Shown: positions 17,457-27,347 of the stretch, piece by piece
Layout: every line of letters starts with the position of its first letter
How positions within the stretch are numbered: the stretch's first letter is position 1
Assembly (NCBI RefSeq): GCF_009827295.1
Contig: NZ_WTYD01000002.1
Location: forward strand, 372,001 to 436,000
DNA length: 64,000 nt
Source: Qipengyuania pelagi
Lineage (GTDB): Bacteria > Pseudomonadota > Alphaproteobacteria > Sphingomonadales > Sphingomonadaceae
Direction of reading: 5' to 3'
Program-made: the position numbers and the translations under genes
Notes under the pieces: model-generated
Seen by the model: the letters and a program-made list of their open reading frames with translations, nothing else
The model's database searches: none
What the model was told of the DNA's origin: nothing

Positions 17457-19379
17457 ATGAATTCACCGCCAAAGACCCCCCTGCTCGACACTGTCGATCT
17501 TCCCTCCGACCTTCGCCAGCTCAAGAAGGACCAGCTGCGCCAGCTGTCCGACGAATTGCGCAGTGAGATGATCGACGCGGTCAGCACCAGCGGCGGGCAT
17601 CTCGGCTCGGGGCTCGGCGTGGTCGAGCTGACCGTGGCGATCCATTACGTGTTCGATACCCCGCAGGACAAGCTCGTCTGGGATGTCGGCCACCAATGCT
17701 ATCCGCACAAGATCCTGACCGGGCGGCGGGACCGTATCCGCACCCTGCGTCAGGGCGGCGGGCTTTCGGGCTTCACCAAAAGGAGCGAGAGCGAATACGA
17801 CCCCTTCGGCGCGGCGCATTCGAGCACCTCGATCAGCGCGGCGCTCGGCTTTGCCATGGCGAACAAGCTGCAGGACAAGCCCGGTCGCGGCATTGCGGTG
17901 ATCGGAGACGGCGCGATGAGCGCCGGGATGGCCTACGAGGCGATGAACAACGCCGAACAGGCGGGCAATCGCCTGGTCGTGATCCTCAACGATAACGACA
18001 TGTCGATCGCGCCGCCCGTGGGCGGCCTCTCCGCCTATCTGGCGCGCATGGTGTCGAGCAGCGAATATCTCGGCCTGCGGACGATGGCCTCGAAGATCGC
18101 CAAGAAGCTCGGCCGCCGCGTGTGGGGCGGGCTCGAAAAGGCCGAGGAATATGCGCGCGGCATGGCGACCGGCGGCACCCTGTTCGAGGAACTGGGCTTC
18201 TATTATGTCGGCCCGATCGACGGGCATAATCTCGAACACCTCATCCCGGTGCTCGAAAACGTGCGCGACAGCGAACAGGGTCCGGTCCTGATCCATGTCG
18301 TGACCACCAAGGGCAAGGGCTATGCCCCTGCCGAAAACAGCGCCGACAAATATCACGGCGTGCCGAAATTCGATGTGGTAACGGGCGAAAAGGCCAAGTC
18401 CAAGGCCGGGCCGCCCGCCTATCAGAACGTGTTCGGCGAGACGCTGGCCAAGCTCGCCGAAACCGACGATCGCATCTGCGCCATCACCGCCGCCATGCCT
18501 TCGGGCACGGGCGTGGACCTGTTCGCCAAGGCGCATCCCACCCGCGCCTTCGATGTCGGCATCGCCGAACAGCACGGCGTGACCTTCGCAGCGGGTCTCG
18601 CCGCACAGGGGATGCGCCCCTTCGCCGCGATCTATTCGACCTTCCTCCAGCGCGCCTACGACCAGGTGGTGCACGACGTGGCGATCCAGAACCTGCCCGT
18701 GCGCTTCGCGATCGACCGGGCGGGCCTCGTCGGCGCGGACGGCAGCACCCATGCCGGATCGTTCGACGTGACCTATCTGGCAACGCTGCCGAATTTTGTC
18801 GTCATGGCAGCTGCGGACGAGGCGGAGCTGGTCCACATGACCTACACCGCCGCCGAATATGACGACGGGCCGATCGCCTTCCGCTATCCGCGCGGCAACG
18901 GCGTGGGCGTGGAGATGCCCGCAACGCCGCAGAAGCTCGAAATCGGCAAGGGCCGCGTGGTGCGGGAAGGATCGAAGGTCGCGATCCTGTCCTTGGGCGC
19001 GCGGCTCGAAGAAGCGAAGAAGGCCGCCGACCAGCTGGAGGCCAAGGGGCTCAGCACCACAGTCGCCGACATGCGCTTCGCCAAGCCGCTCGACACCGAT
19101 CTGATCGAGAAACTGATGCGCAGCCACGAGGTCGTTGTCACGGTCGAGGAAGGCGCCGTGGGTGGCCTCGGCGCACATGTCCTCACCTTCGCCAGCGACA
19201 CCGGCCTGACGGACAATGGCCTCAAGGTGCGCACCATGCGCCTGCCGGACATGTTCCAGGATCAGGACGATCCGATGAAGCAGTATGACGAGGCGGGCCT
19301 CAATGCGCCGCAGATCGTCGATACGGTGCTGGCCGCGCTGCGCTACAATTCGGCAGGCGTGGAAGAGGCGCGGGCTTGA
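17457..19379 (+). CDS. dxs: 1-deoxy-D-xylulose-5-phosphate synthase
   Basis: The first enzyme of the MEP isoprenoid pathway, 640 residues and thiamine-diphosphate dependent. It shows [28 protein letters not shown], the ThDP motif [16 protein letters not shown]...NDNDMSI, and in the pyrimidine domain [16 protein letters not shown]. The start ATG 17457 is fixed by AAGGGTG about 8 bases upstream and gives the usual length. Its stop overlaps the enoyl-CoA hydratase start. Supplies precursors for quinones and carotenoids. Confidence 0.97.
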   Translation: MNSPPKTPLLDTVDLPSDLRQLKKDQLRQLSDELRSEMIDAVSTSGGHLGSGLGVVELTVAIHYVFDTPQDKLVWDVGHQCYPHKILTGRRDRIRTLRQGGGLSGFTKRSESEYDPFGAAHSSTSISAALGFAMANKLQDKPGRGIAVIGDGAMSAGMAYEAMNNAEQAGNRLVVILNDNDMSIAPPVGGLSAYLARMVSSSEYLGLRTMASKIAKKLGRRVWGGLEKAEEYARGMATGGTLFEELGFYYVGPIDGHNLEHLIPVLENVRDSEQGPVLIHVVTTKGKGYAPAENSADKYHGVPKFDVVTGEKAKSKAGPPAYQNVFGETLAKLAETDDRICAITAAMPSGTGVDLFAKAHPTRAFDVGIAEQHGVTFAAGLAAQGMRPFAAIYSTFLQRAYDQVVHDVAIQNLPVRFAIDRAGLVGADGSTHAGSFDVTYLATLPNFVVMAAADEAELVHMTYTAAEYDDGPIAFRYPRGNGVGVEMPATPQKLEIGKGRVVREGSKVAILSLGARLEEAKKAADQLEAKGLSTTVADMRFAKPLDTDLIEKLMRSHEVVVTVEEGAVGGLGAHVLTFASDTGLTDNGLKVRTMRLPDMFQDQDDPMKQYDEAGLNAPQIVDTVLAALRYNSAGVEEARA

Positions 19380-20176
19380 GCGACCTCCTGCGGATCGAGC
19401 GCGAAGGGCACGTCACCACCCTAACCCTCGACCGTCCCGATACGATGAACCCGCTCGGGGCGGCGGGCGATGGGGATGAATTCGCCGCCGCCTGCGATGC
19501 GATCAACGCCGATATGGGCGTGCGTTGCGTGATCCTTACCGGGGCGGGGCGGGCGTTCAGCGCGGGCGGTGACATCAAGGCGATGAAGGAGAAGACCGGC
19601 AATTTCGGCGGCACGGCTCCCGAGATCGCGGATGGGTATCGCAACAACATCCACAAGGTGCTGCGTGCGCTTTACGGATTGCGCGTCCCGCTGATCGCAG
19701 CGGTCAACGGGCCTGCCATCGGGCTGGGCTGCGATCTCGCCTGTCTCGCCGATATGCGCCTCGCCAGCGACAAGGCGAAGTTCGGCGTCACTTTCCTCAA
19801 GCTCGGGATCATTCCCGGCGATGGCGGGACCTGGATCCTGCCGCGCATCATCGGCGAGGCGCGGGCGGCGGAGCTGTTCTATACCGGCGACCTTATCGAT
19901 GCGCCGACAGCGGTCAATTGGGGTCTCGTCAGCCGCGTCGTGGAGGCCGAGGCGCTGATGGACGAGGCGCGGGCGCTTGCAGAGAAGGTCGCTGCTATGC
20001 CGCCCCATGCCTTGCGACAGGCGAAGACCCTGATGCGGCAGGGGCGCGGAACCAGTTACGACACCGCGCTGGAAATGGCCGCGAATGCGCAGGCGCTGAT
20101 GCACAGTACGGCGGACCATGCCGAGGGGGTCGATGCGTTGATCGAGAAGCGGCCGCCGCGCTTTACCGGGGCCTGA
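19376..20176 (+). CDS. Enoyl-CoA hydratase/isomerase family protein
   Basis: 266-residue crotonase-fold protein starting at TTG, overlapping the dxs stop by four bases. The oxyanion-hole block [15 protein letters not shown] and the [14 protein letters not shown] block are intact, and IIPGDGGT marks the active-site helix. The catalytic Glu expected in the first hydratase position is replaced (FLKLG), while the second is present (AAELFYTGD), so it may be an isomerase or a hydratase with a changed role. The link to dxs is positional only. Confidence 0.85.
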   Translation: MSDLLRIEREGHVTTLTLDRPDTMNPLGAAGDGDEFAAACDAINADMGVRCVILTGAGRAFSAGGDIKAMKEKTGNFGGTAPEIADGYRNNIHKVLRALYGLRVPLIAAVNGPAIGLGCDLACLADMRLASDKAKFGVTFLKLGIIPGDGGTWILPRIIGEARAAELFYTGDLIDAPTAVNWGLVSRVVEAEALMDEARALAEKVAAMPPHALRQAKTLMRQGRGTSYDTALEMAANAQALMHSTADHAEGVDALIEKRPPRFTGA

Positions 20177-20177
20177 C

Positions 20178-20852
20178 TTACCCGATCCAGCGCCAGATCC
20201 CCGCGGGGATGCCACCCGCGCCGATATGCAGCCAGGTCAAGCCGAGCCATGCGGCGATTCCGACGAGCCAGAGGATCGGGCTGACGCGCACGAGGCCGTT
20301 CCAACGCGGCCAATAGCTGGTGCGGCGCTCCCATCCGGTCCAGCTGGTGCCCATCAAAAGCTCTTTCTTCCGGTCCTGCAGACGCGCGCCGACAAGGGCG
20401 AGGATCAGGATGGCGAGCGCCACGATCACCGTCCGCCAGCTCCACCACAAGATCAGATGCGCGACGGCCCACAGGGCGAAGCCCCACATCATCGGATGGC
20501 GCGTCACCGCGAAGACACCCGCCGGATCGCGCGCCGCCGCCCTGAGCGCGCCGGGCGCGGGGAGGGCGGGATTGCCTTTCAGCGAGCCGAGAAACAGCAC
20601 CAGAGCAGGTAGGGTGAGCAGCGTGGCGATCGCCCATCCGATCTCGCCGCTGCCGCCCAGATCCGCGCCGGGCGCGGCCTTGAAGGCGAGATACATCCAG
20701 ATCATGCAGCCCGCCGCAACGAGGCTGTAGAGCCCCCGAAACGCCCCTTCGCCGATCGCACCGACGATAGGGGCGCGCAAGGGATGGGACAGCGCGAAAT
20801 GCGTGCCGACGAAGGCGATCGAAGCGGCGGCGAGTGAGGTCAACGGGTCCAT
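20178..20852 (-). CDS. NnrU-family integral membrane protein
   Basis: 224 residues with about six membrane helices. NnrU features: the N-terminal FVGTHFALSHPLR, a central AVTRHPMMWGFALWA and later DRKKELLMG. NnrU-type proteins relate to NnrS/NnrU and isoprenylcysteine methyltransferase-like folds; in denitrifiers one affects nitric-oxide metabolism, but no nitrite or NO reductase gene is nearby. Likely the last gene of the minus-strand unit that includes FKBP and the amidohydrolases. Confidence 0.85.
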   Translation of the reverse strand: MDPLTSLAAASIAFVGTHFALSHPLRAPIVGAIGEGAFRGLYSLVAAGCMIWMYLAFKAAPGADLGGSGEIGWAIATLLTLPALVLFLGSLKGNPALPAPGALRAAARDPAGVFAVTRHPMMWGFALWAVAHLILWWSWRTVIVALAILILALVGARLQDRKKELLMGTSWTGWERRTSYWPRWNGLVRVSPILWLVGIAAWLGLTWLHIGAGGIPAGIWRWIG

Positions 20853-20889
20853 GGGCCTGTCTCCATTGGTTCCGCGACCCGCCTCCCGG

Positions 20890-21390
20890 TCAATCGCCGG
20901 GAATGTCGATCAGTTCGACCTTGAAGAGCAGCGTCGCGCCGCCCGGAATCGGGCCCTTCCCCTTGGGGCCGTACCCCATATCGGCGGGCACGGCGATTTC
21001 GATCGTGTCGCCCACGCCCATCAGCGGAATGGTCTCCTGCCAGGCGGGGATCAGGCGGCCGAGCGGGAAGGTGGCGGGCTCGCCGCGCTGGTAGGAACTG
21101 TCGAACACGCCGCCATCGGTGAATTTGCCTTCGTAATGAACGGTCACCGTGTCCGCGACGCTGGGATGCGCGCCGCTGCCGTCGCCCGCGATGCGGCGCC
21201 AGCGAAGGCCCCCATCGAGGAAGCGCCAGCCATCCGCCGGTTTCAGTCCCGACAGATAGGCCTGCTGTGCGTTCATCCAGGCGATGTCCTGCGACCGGTC
21301 TGGCCCGGATTCAGGCGCGCTCTGGGCGAAGGCCGCATAGCCGCCAACCGCCACGAAGGCGGCGGTGAGAGCGAGGATCGTGGAGCGCAT
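20890..21390 (-). CDS. Exported FKBP-type peptidyl-prolyl isomerase
   Basis: 166 residues: a signal peptide (AAFAQ) and one FKBP domain. It has VTVHYEGKFTDGGVFDSSY, the QETIPLMGVGDTIEIAVP core and a MGYGPKGKGPIPGG loop ending in FKVELIDI. It assists folding of periplasmic proteins. ATG 21390 is five bases after the upstream amidohydrolase stop, so it belongs to that operon and may help fold its exported products. Confidence 0.93.
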   Translation of the reverse strand: MRSTILALTAAFVAVGGYAAFAQSAPESGPDRSQDIAWMNAQQAYLSGLKPADGWRFLDGGLRWRRIAGDGSGAHPSVADTVTVHYEGKFTDGGVFDSSYQRGEPATFPLGRLIPAWQETIPLMGVGDTIEIAVPADMGYGPKGKGPIPGGATLLFKVELIDIPGD

Positions 21391-21395
21391 CTCAC

Positions 21396-22769
21396 TCACC
21401 AGTCGTAGCCCTTCGGAAGATCGCTGGTGTCGAGATCGCGATAGCGGTCCTTGAGGCGGCTCTGGTGGCTTTCGAGCGGCTGTTCGACCCCGTCGATGAA
21501 GACCCGCGTGGGCATGGAGCCGACTTCGAGCGGATCGCCGTCCCACATCACGACATCGCCCATGCCGCCGGGCGCCAGCATCCCGGCCCGACCGGACAAT
21601 CCGCTGATCTGCGCGGGGACCGATGTGATGGTGGCGAAAGCCTGACCCCAGCTCAGCCCGTCCGCACCCGGCACTCGCGACAAGGCCACGAGATTGCCCG
21701 CATACTGGTTGAGATTGCGCGGGTTCTCCATCGCGGCGGCATTGATCGCCACGCGCACGCCCGCCTTGACCATGCGGCCGATATTGGACTGGGTGGAGGC
21801 CAGTTCCTCGAAATTGGTCGGCAGATCGTCCAGCCCGTCGGCGATGACCGGCACATTGGCCGCCGCGATCTCGCGGGCGACCAGCCAGCCTTCGCTTGCG
21901 CCCACCAATACCATGTCGAGGCGCGGAAAATCGCGCTTCAAAGCCAGCGTGGCGAGGATATCCGAAGCGCGTTCGACCATGACGTAGAGCTGTTGTTCGC
22001 CCCGCACCACCGGCACCAAGGCGGCGGCATCGAAGCGGGTCAGGAGCGAATCGTCGCCGCGCTCGGTCTGGTTGTCGGCGAGGCGCGGATCGATCGGCAG
22101 ATCGTCACCCGTGCGCTGTTCCGCCGGACGCGAGGCCATTCCGGGGATCTGTCCGTCTTCGCCGAACTGGTTCGCTTCGCGCAAAGCGTTGCGGAACAGT
22201 GCATGGCTGCTCGCGCGGCTGCCGCCTGCAAGACGCGCCCCGCTTTCACCCAGAGTCACGACCTGGAAAGCGCGGGCCCGCGTGATCGGGTTCATGTCCG
22301 CGCCGAGATCGATGATCGATCCCTGCCCGCCGAAGATCGAGCTTGCGGGCATGGTCACGCTCGCCGCGCGGGTCACGCCCGCGGCGCGGTGGACGAGGAT
22401 GTGCTGCGAATTGGGGTTGATCGCGGGCGCGGCATCGAGCGCGGCGCTGAAGGGCGAGTTGCCCGCATTGGTATCGTTCGATTCGCTGACCGCGCCGACA
22501 TCCCACAGGCCGAGCGAGGTGACGGTGGCGACGAGGCCGGGGGTGACCCAGCTGCCCGCGCCGTCGATCGTCTCAACGCCAGCAGGAACGGCCACGCCGG
22601 TGCCCGCCGCGACCACCCGGCCGCCGCGCACCACGACGGTGGCGTTCTCGACCGGATCGCTGCCGTCGCCGGTCGCGACGGTGGCGTTGGTGATCGCGAA
22701 ATCCTGCGCGGCGAGAGGCCCGGCAAGCGCAGCGGCGGCACTGGCGAGAAGGAGCGAGACCCTGTTCAT
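21396..22769 (-). CDS. Exported amidohydrolase-like protein lacking the HxH metal motif
   Basis: 457 residues with a signal peptide (GPLAAQDFAI). It has the composite amidohydrolase architecture, but where active members have PGxIDxHxH this reads TPGLVATVTSLGLWDVG, so the two metal-binding histidines are absent. The later Lys/His ligand blocks are also not obvious (DGLDDLPTNFEEL). The C-terminal MLAPGGMGDVVMWDGDPLE is conserved. Its ATG overlaps the stop of the intact partner gene by four bases. A structural partner or a pseudoenzyme is the likely role. Confidence 0.85.
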   Translation of the reverse strand: MNRVSLLLASAAAALAGPLAAQDFAITNATVATGDGSDPVENATVVVRGGRVVAAGTGVAVPAGVETIDGAGSWVTPGLVATVTSLGLWDVGAVSESNDTNAGNSPFSAALDAAPAINPNSQHILVHRAAGVTRAASVTMPASSIFGGQGSIIDLGADMNPITRARAFQVVTLGESGARLAGGSRASSHALFRNALREANQFGEDGQIPGMASRPAEQRTGDDLPIDPRLADNQTERGDDSLLTRFDAAALVPVVRGEQQLYVMVERASDILATLALKRDFPRLDMVLVGASEGWLVAREIAAANVPVIADGLDDLPTNFEELASTQSNIGRMVKAGVRVAINAAAMENPRNLNQYAGNLVALSRVPGADGLSWGQAFATITSVPAQISGLSGRAGMLAPGGMGDVVMWDGDPLEVGSMPTRVFIDGVEQPLESHQSRLKDRYRDLDTSDLPKGYDW

Positions 22770-24148
22770 TTCACGTCTCCTTCACCCGGCTGGCCGAGCT
22801 CGAAATCGCTCACCGGTCGGCGCTTCCTGTCCATCGCGTCGAACATCAGCGCGCCATCCACCCAGACCTTTTCGGGCCGCGAATAGACCGAGAGCGGATC
22901 GCCGTTCCACAGCACGACATCGGCCATCTTGCCCGGCTCCAGGCTACCGGTCATCTCTTCGATCCCCATCGCCTTGGCGGCGTTGTAGGTGAACCAGCCG
23001 ACGACCTCCGCATCGGGAATGTCGATGCCCGCGCGCCGCCCGGCGGCCTGCGCCTTGGCGGCTTCCTGGTTGAGGCGCTGGATACCGTTGGCATCGTCCG
23101 AATGGATGACGACGCAGGCCCCCGCCTGCCGCAGGAAGGCCGCGTTTTCTAAGATGCCGTCATAGGCTTCCATCTTGAAACCGTACCAATCGGCCCAGAT
23201 CGCGCTGCACACGTCGTTTTCGCGCAGCAGATCGCCGATCTTGTAGGCTTCGACCGCGTGGTGGAAGGCGGTGACCTTGTAGCCCATCTCCTTGGCCATA
23301 TCCATGACGAGTGCCATCTCGTCGGCGCGGTAGCAGTGGTTGTGGATCAGGATGTCGCCGTCGAGCACGCCCTTCAGCGTCTCCTTGCCCAGATCGCGCT
23401 TCTTGCCGTCATAGGCCTTCGCATCGAGCCACATCTGGCGATTGACCGCGAAATTGCCCATGCGGGTCGAGGGCATCCGGCCCCTGCCGCCATAGACGCG
23501 CTTGGGGTTTTCGCCGCACGCCATTTTCATCCCATAGGGCGCGCCGGGAAACTTCATCCCCTGCACCGTGCGCGAGGATACGTTCTTGAGCGTGACCGAA
23601 CGCCCGCCGGTGAGGTTGGCGGAGCCGGGCAGGATCTGGAGCGACGTCACGCCGCCATTGGCAAGCGCGCGGGTGAAGCCGGGGTCCTGCGGCCAGACCG
23701 AATGTTCGGCCCAGACTTCGGGCGTCATCGGGCTGGTCGCTTCGTTCCCGTCCGAATGCGCATCGACGCTGGGCGTGGGGTAGTCGCCGAGATGCGAGTG
23801 GATGTCGATCACGCCGGGAGTGACGAACTTGCCCGCCCCGTCGATGCGGTCGTATCCCGTGGTCGCGAGCGAGGCATCGCCCACGGCGACGACCTTGCCA
23901 TCGCGGAAAAGGACGGTGCCGTTGTCGATCCGCTGTCCGCGCCCGTCATAGATCGTCGCGCCGACCAGCGCGGTCGGGCGGCCGGGATAGGCGCGATAGG
24001 TGGAGGCGTAGGGTGCCCGGCCATCCGCCGTCATGGACACGCTGGCTGAGGCGGTATCGCTATCGGTTCCGGTCGTGCTGCACCCGGCGAGCGCGGCGGC
24101 GGCGAGCAGCCCCAACGCGGCGAGCGGCGTCTTCAGATATCTGGCCAT
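22766..24148 (-). CDS. Exported amidohydrolase, lipoprotein, intact metal site
   Basis: 460 residues. A signal with lipobox (LAGCS) anchors it in the membrane facing the periplasm. Metal ligands are visible: VIDIHSHLGDY, HNHCYRADE, FHHAVEAYK and VVIHSDDAN, followed by LEPGKMADVVLWNGDP. Related proteins include imidazolonepropionase-like and prolidase-like exopeptidases. With the POT peptide importer upstream it could degrade peptides outside the membrane. ATG 24148 follows a GGGG-rich site and gives the complete signal; an in-frame upstream ATG at 24205 would precede it with an Arg/Cys-rich extension. Confidence 0.88.
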   Translation of the reverse strand: MARYLKTPLAALGLLAAAALAGCSTTGTDSDTASASVSMTADGRAPYASTYRAYPGRPTALVGATIYDGRGQRIDNGTVLFRDGKVVAVGDASLATTGYDRIDGAGKFVTPGVIDIHSHLGDYPTPSVDAHSDGNEATSPMTPEVWAEHSVWPQDPGFTRALANGGVTSLQILPGSANLTGGRSVTLKNVSSRTVQGMKFPGAPYGMKMACGENPKRVYGGRGRMPSTRMGNFAVNRQMWLDAKAYDGKKRDLGKETLKGVLDGDILIHNHCYRADEMALVMDMAKEMGYKVTAFHHAVEAYKIGDLLRENDVCSAIWADWYGFKMEAYDGILENAAFLRQAGACVVIHSDDANGIQRLNQEAAKAQAAGRRAGIDIPDAEVVGWFTYNAAKAMGIEEMTGSLEPGKMADVVLWNGDPLSVYSRPEKVWVDGALMFDAMDRKRRPVSDFELGQPGEGDVK

Positions 24149-24185
24149 GAAACCCCATTCCCCTGAGCCCCTTTTTCGGGGCCTG

Positions 24186-24218
24186 AAACAACAGGGCCGG
24201 AGCATCGCGCCCCGGCCC
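24186..24218 (-). terminator. Intrinsic terminator of the peptide-transporter gene
   Basis: On the minus strand, GGGCCGG and CCGGCCC (24218-24194) pair with an 11-base loop, followed by TGTTGTTT. A second small hairpin, GCCCC/GGGGC, lies at 24167-24182 in the leader of the amidohydrolase. Confidence 0.65.
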
Positions 24219-24270
24219 CGTATCGGTCAAGTCCGTTCGTCCGTTATGCGACGAATGGCGGCGAGATGCA

Positions 24271-25959
24271 TCAGCGGTTCTGCTCGTGCACGCCCGGCGC
24301 CTGCGGATTGGTCGACGGGTGCATACCCGCTTCCTGCGGTTCGAGACCGGCGCCCGCCTGACCTTCCAGGTCGTCGCCGACCGTGTCGTCGCGGATCGTG
24401 TCGAGATGCATCAGCTTCTTGATCAGCGGGCTGAGCACCATGACGGCCACGCCGATACCGACCGCATACCAGCCGACAGTCGAATAGACGCCGAGGACGA
24501 CCTGCTTGCCCGCTTCCTCGCCAACGCCTTCCGCACCGGTCGCCGAAGCGATCAGGCCCGCGGCGAAGTTACCCGTCGCGGAAGCGAAGAACCAGGTGCC
24601 CATGATCAGCGAGGCCATGTGCGACGGGGCCAACCGGTTCATGGCCGAGAGACCGACAGGCGACAGGCACAGCTCGCCGGTAGTGTGCAGCAGGTAGATC
24701 AGGAAGATGAAGACGACGGGCGTCGGCACGTTCACGCCCACGCTTTCGGCACCCCAGACGAGCACCAAGAAGCCGAGGCCGACCTGGATGATGGCAAGGC
24801 CGAACTTGAGCGGTGTCGACGGCTCCTTCCCCTTGCGGGCGAGGGTTTGCCAGACGAACGCGAAGACCGGGGCCAGCAGCACGATGTAGATCGCGTTGAC
24901 CGACTGGAACATGGAGGCGTTGACGCCCTGCGTATCGACGTGACGATCGGTGAACAGGTTGAGGCTCGACCCGGCCTGTTCGAACAGCGCCCAGAACACG
25001 ATCGAGGTCAGGATGAGGAACATGGCCGCGAAGATGCGGTCGCGTTCTTCGGGATGCAGCTTGGTGACGGCCGTAAACAGCACGTACAGCACCAGGCCGC
25101 CGCCGAACGTGCCGAGGACGTAGCCGACCATTTCCTGATACTGGATCGCGGCCCAGCACAGCAGCACCATGGCGATACCCGCGCCATAGATCGCAAATTC
25201 CTTGCCGCCCTTGATCTTGGCCGGATCCTTGGGTTCGCCCTTGCCCATGAGCAGCGGCTTGCCGAGCACGAAGAAAATGAGGCCGATCAGCATCCCGAAG
25301 CCGGCGAGGCCGAAACCGTACTGCCAGCCATAGGTCTGGCCGAGATAGCCGCAGATGATCGACGCGGTCGCCGCGCCGACGTTAATCCCCATGTAGAAGA
25401 TCGTATAGGCCGGGTCGCGGCGCACGTCGGTGCGGGTGTAGAGCTGGCCGACGATGACGGAGATATTGGCCTTGAGGAAGCCCGATCCCACGATGATCAG
25501 CGCCAGAGCCATCCAGAAGACGTTGATGACCGGATCGGCCTGCCCGCCATCGCCTTCGAAGGCCATGAAGAAGTGGCCCAGCGTCAGCAGGACGGCGCCG
25601 AACAGCACCGCCTTGCGCTGACCGATATAGCGATCGGCCAGATAGCCGCCGACCACGGGCGTGATATAGACCAGCGCGGTGTAGGCGCCGTAGATGATCG
25701 AGGCTTCGCTGTCGGTGAAGAGCCAGTGCTGGACGAGATAGAAGATCAGCAGCGCGCGCATCCCGTAATACGAGAAGCGCTCCCACATTTCGGCCATGAA
25801 CAGCAGGAACAGGCCCTTGGGATGGCCGATCACCTCTTCCTGGGGCCGGGTGACGAGAACCACGCCGCCGATCAGGAAGGATGCCAGCGCGATGACCGCG
25901 ATCCTGAAAGCCCACATTTCGAATGTGGAACCGAATGTGAAGAATAGCCCTTCGACCAT
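24271..25959 (-). CDS. POT-family proton-dependent di/tripeptide transporter
   Basis: 562-residue member of the MFS POT/PTR family. Signature EMWERFSYYGMRALL contains the ExxER proton-coupling motif in helix 1. GGYLADRYIGQRKAV links helices 2 and 3, and FYMGINVGAA and FEQAGSSLNLF are also conserved. Around 14 membrane helices are expected. It imports small peptides with protons. The next genes on the strand are two exported amidohydrolases, suggesting a peptide-utilisation region, though a terminator separates them. Confidence 0.95.
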   Translation of the reverse strand: MVEGLFFTFGSTFEMWAFRIAVIALASFLIGGVVLVTRPQEEVIGHPKGLFLLFMAEMWERFSYYGMRALLIFYLVQHWLFTDSEASIIYGAYTALVYITPVVGGYLADRYIGQRKAVLFGAVLLTLGHFFMAFEGDGGQADPVINVFWMALALIIVGSGFLKANISVIVGQLYTRTDVRRDPAYTIFYMGINVGAATASIICGYLGQTYGWQYGFGLAGFGMLIGLIFFVLGKPLLMGKGEPKDPAKIKGGKEFAIYGAGIAMVLLCWAAIQYQEMVGYVLGTFGGGLVLYVLFTAVTKLHPEERDRIFAAMFLILTSIVFWALFEQAGSSLNLFTDRHVDTQGVNASMFQSVNAIYIVLLAPVFAFVWQTLARKGKEPSTPLKFGLAIIQVGLGFLVLVWGAESVGVNVPTPVVFIFLIYLLHTTGELCLSPVGLSAMNRLAPSHMASLIMGTWFFASATGNFAAGLIASATGAEGVGEEAGKQVVLGVYSTVGWYAVGIGVAVMVLSPLIKKLMHLDTIRDDTVGDDLEGQAGAGLEPQEAGMHPSTNPQAPGVHEQNR

Positions 25960-26221
25960 GAGTATCCCGTATCCCTAATCTACCGGAGCGCGTCGCGTCG
26001 TTGCGCGGTGGCTCCTCCCCGAAGAGCTGCGCAACCTAACGGGTTCGGCGCGCATGTGAAGCCTTAGTTACAGTGGCAACAGATTTCCTGCGCAGCGAGC
26101 CAGACCGGGAAGGTGCCTGCGCTCGCAATTTGCCGTAAAATACATAAAATACGGGAACCTTGCGCGCGACGCTGTATTATGGCACTGATGCAGTTCGCGC
26201 GATCGCCATTGGAAATCTTCG

Positions 26222-26563
26222 ATGAACACCCAGTCCAAGCCCGTCTACCTCAAGCTTCGAGACCTGATCGCCGCCGCGATCCTCGATGGGCGCTACCGCG
26301 AAGGCGCGATGCTCCCATCGGTGCGCGCGCTGGCTGCCGAACAGGGGGCCAATCCCCTGACGGTCGCGAAAGCCTATCAGCAATTCCAGCAGGATGGCCT
26401 CGTCGAAGTGCAGCGCGGCGTGGGCATGTATGTGGTCGAAGGCGCGACCGAGCGGCTGAGAGTGGCCGAGCGGCGCCATTTCATCGAAGAGGAATGGCCC
26501 GCGATCCGCGACCGGATCGATCGCCTGGGGCTCGATATGGCGGATCTGCTCTCCCCTGCGTAA
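26222..26563 (+). CDS. Short GntR-family regulator (YtrA-like)
   Basis: 113 residues. Residues 5-75 form a GntR winged helix: PVYLKLRDLIAAAILDGRY, LPSVRALAAEQGANPLTVAKAYQ and VQRGVGMYV. The effector domain is only a short helical segment, as in the YtrA subfamily, which often controls ABC transporter operons. It diverges from the POT gene over a 262-base gap, so it might control that transporter. Its own ligand is unknown. Confidence 0.9.
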   Translation: MNTQSKPVYLKLRDLIAAAILDGRYREGAMLPSVRALAAEQGANPLTVAKAYQQFQQDGLVEVQRGVGMYVVEGATERLRVAERRHFIEEEWPAIRDRIDRLGLDMADLLSPA

Positions 26564-26757
26564 AAAGGGTGCGTGAGCAGGGCCGGGAAAAGACGTGTGG
26601 TGCAGTGGCACCATCCGGTTTGCCAAGTTCACCCGCAAAGCGTATCAGCGCGGGAAACCGCCAAGGGATGCGCTTGCAAGGCACCCGCGCTGGTGGTTGA
26701 CGGGTCGCAAGCTTGGATGACGTGGGCGGAGCCGGTCTGGTCCGCTGGGAGCGATAG

Positions 26758-27042
26758 ATGATACGATCCGAATTGTTGAATGCACTTGCCAAGGACAATC
26801 CCGGCCTCAAGGCCGAAGAGGTCGAGCAGGTGGTCGATATATTCTTCGACGAAATCGGCCAGCGCCTGGCCGAAGGCGGGCGCGTCGAATTGCGTGGGTT
26901 CGGCGCCTTTTCCACGCGTGAGCGCGCAGCACGATCGGGACGCAATCCCCGCACCGGCGAGCAGGTCCAGGTCGCGGCGAAGCGCGTGCCCTATTTCCGC
27001 CCCGGCAAGGAAATGCGCCGCGTCCTCAACGACGACGAATAG
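26758..27042 (+). CDS. ihfB: Integration host factor beta subunit
   Basis: 94-residue HU/IHF-family protein. It starts MIRSELLNALAK, then VELRGFGAFSTRERAARSGRNPRTGE, the beta-arm with the conserved Pro that intercalates DNA, and ends PYFRPGKEMRRVLN. The ...RSGRNPRTGE arm and N-terminus match IHF-beta rather than HU. IHF bends DNA for recombination and transcription. Standing alone here without the rpsA gene that often precedes it, it has a 194-base upstream region without a gene, including a GGTGC-AGTG-GCACC hairpin at about 26597. Confidence 0.9.
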   Translation: MIRSELLNALAKDNPGLKAEEVEQVVDIFFDEIGQRLAEGGRVELRGFGAFSTRERAARSGRNPRTGEQVQVAAKRVPYFRPGKEMRRVLNDDE

Positions 27043-27116
27043 GCGCGCCACCTTTCCCGAACCTGCGGCCAGCCTGATTGCAGAGCGCGCCCGCCCGCGC
27101 TAGGCGAGACGCGCCG

Positions 27117-27201
27117 GCGGGTGTGGCGGAATGGTAGACGCCAGGGACTTAAAATCCCTTGTCCTTTGGACGTGCGGGTTCGAGTCCCGCCACCCGCACC
27201 A
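27117..27201 (+). tRNA. tRNA-Leu (anticodon UAA)
   Basis: 85 bases with encoded CCA. Acceptor arms GCGGGTG (27117-27123) and CACCCGC (27191-27197) pair fully, discriminator A. The anticodon arm AGGGA-CTTAAAA-TCCCT gives TAA, reading UUA. A long variable arm (TGTCCTTTGGACGT) is typical for class II leucine tRNAs, and GGTTCGAGTCC is the T-loop. No integrated element abuts its 3' end. Confidence 0.97.
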
Positions 27202-27347
27202 TGATGCTATGGGCCCTGCGATAGCGTAAATTGCGCATATCCCCCCGCGCTTACTCCATCTTAACCTAGCTTGGTTAGGTGATGGTCGTCTGATCGGCCG
27301 CATCTTGCAGGCTGGTGATTTGCGCGAAAACAGGGGCTTGCGGGACG

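Noticed and set aside
27117..27201. tRNA-Leu as integration site of the island
   Set aside because: The tRNA is 18 kb from the island and flanked by core genes, with no repeat of its 3' end seen.
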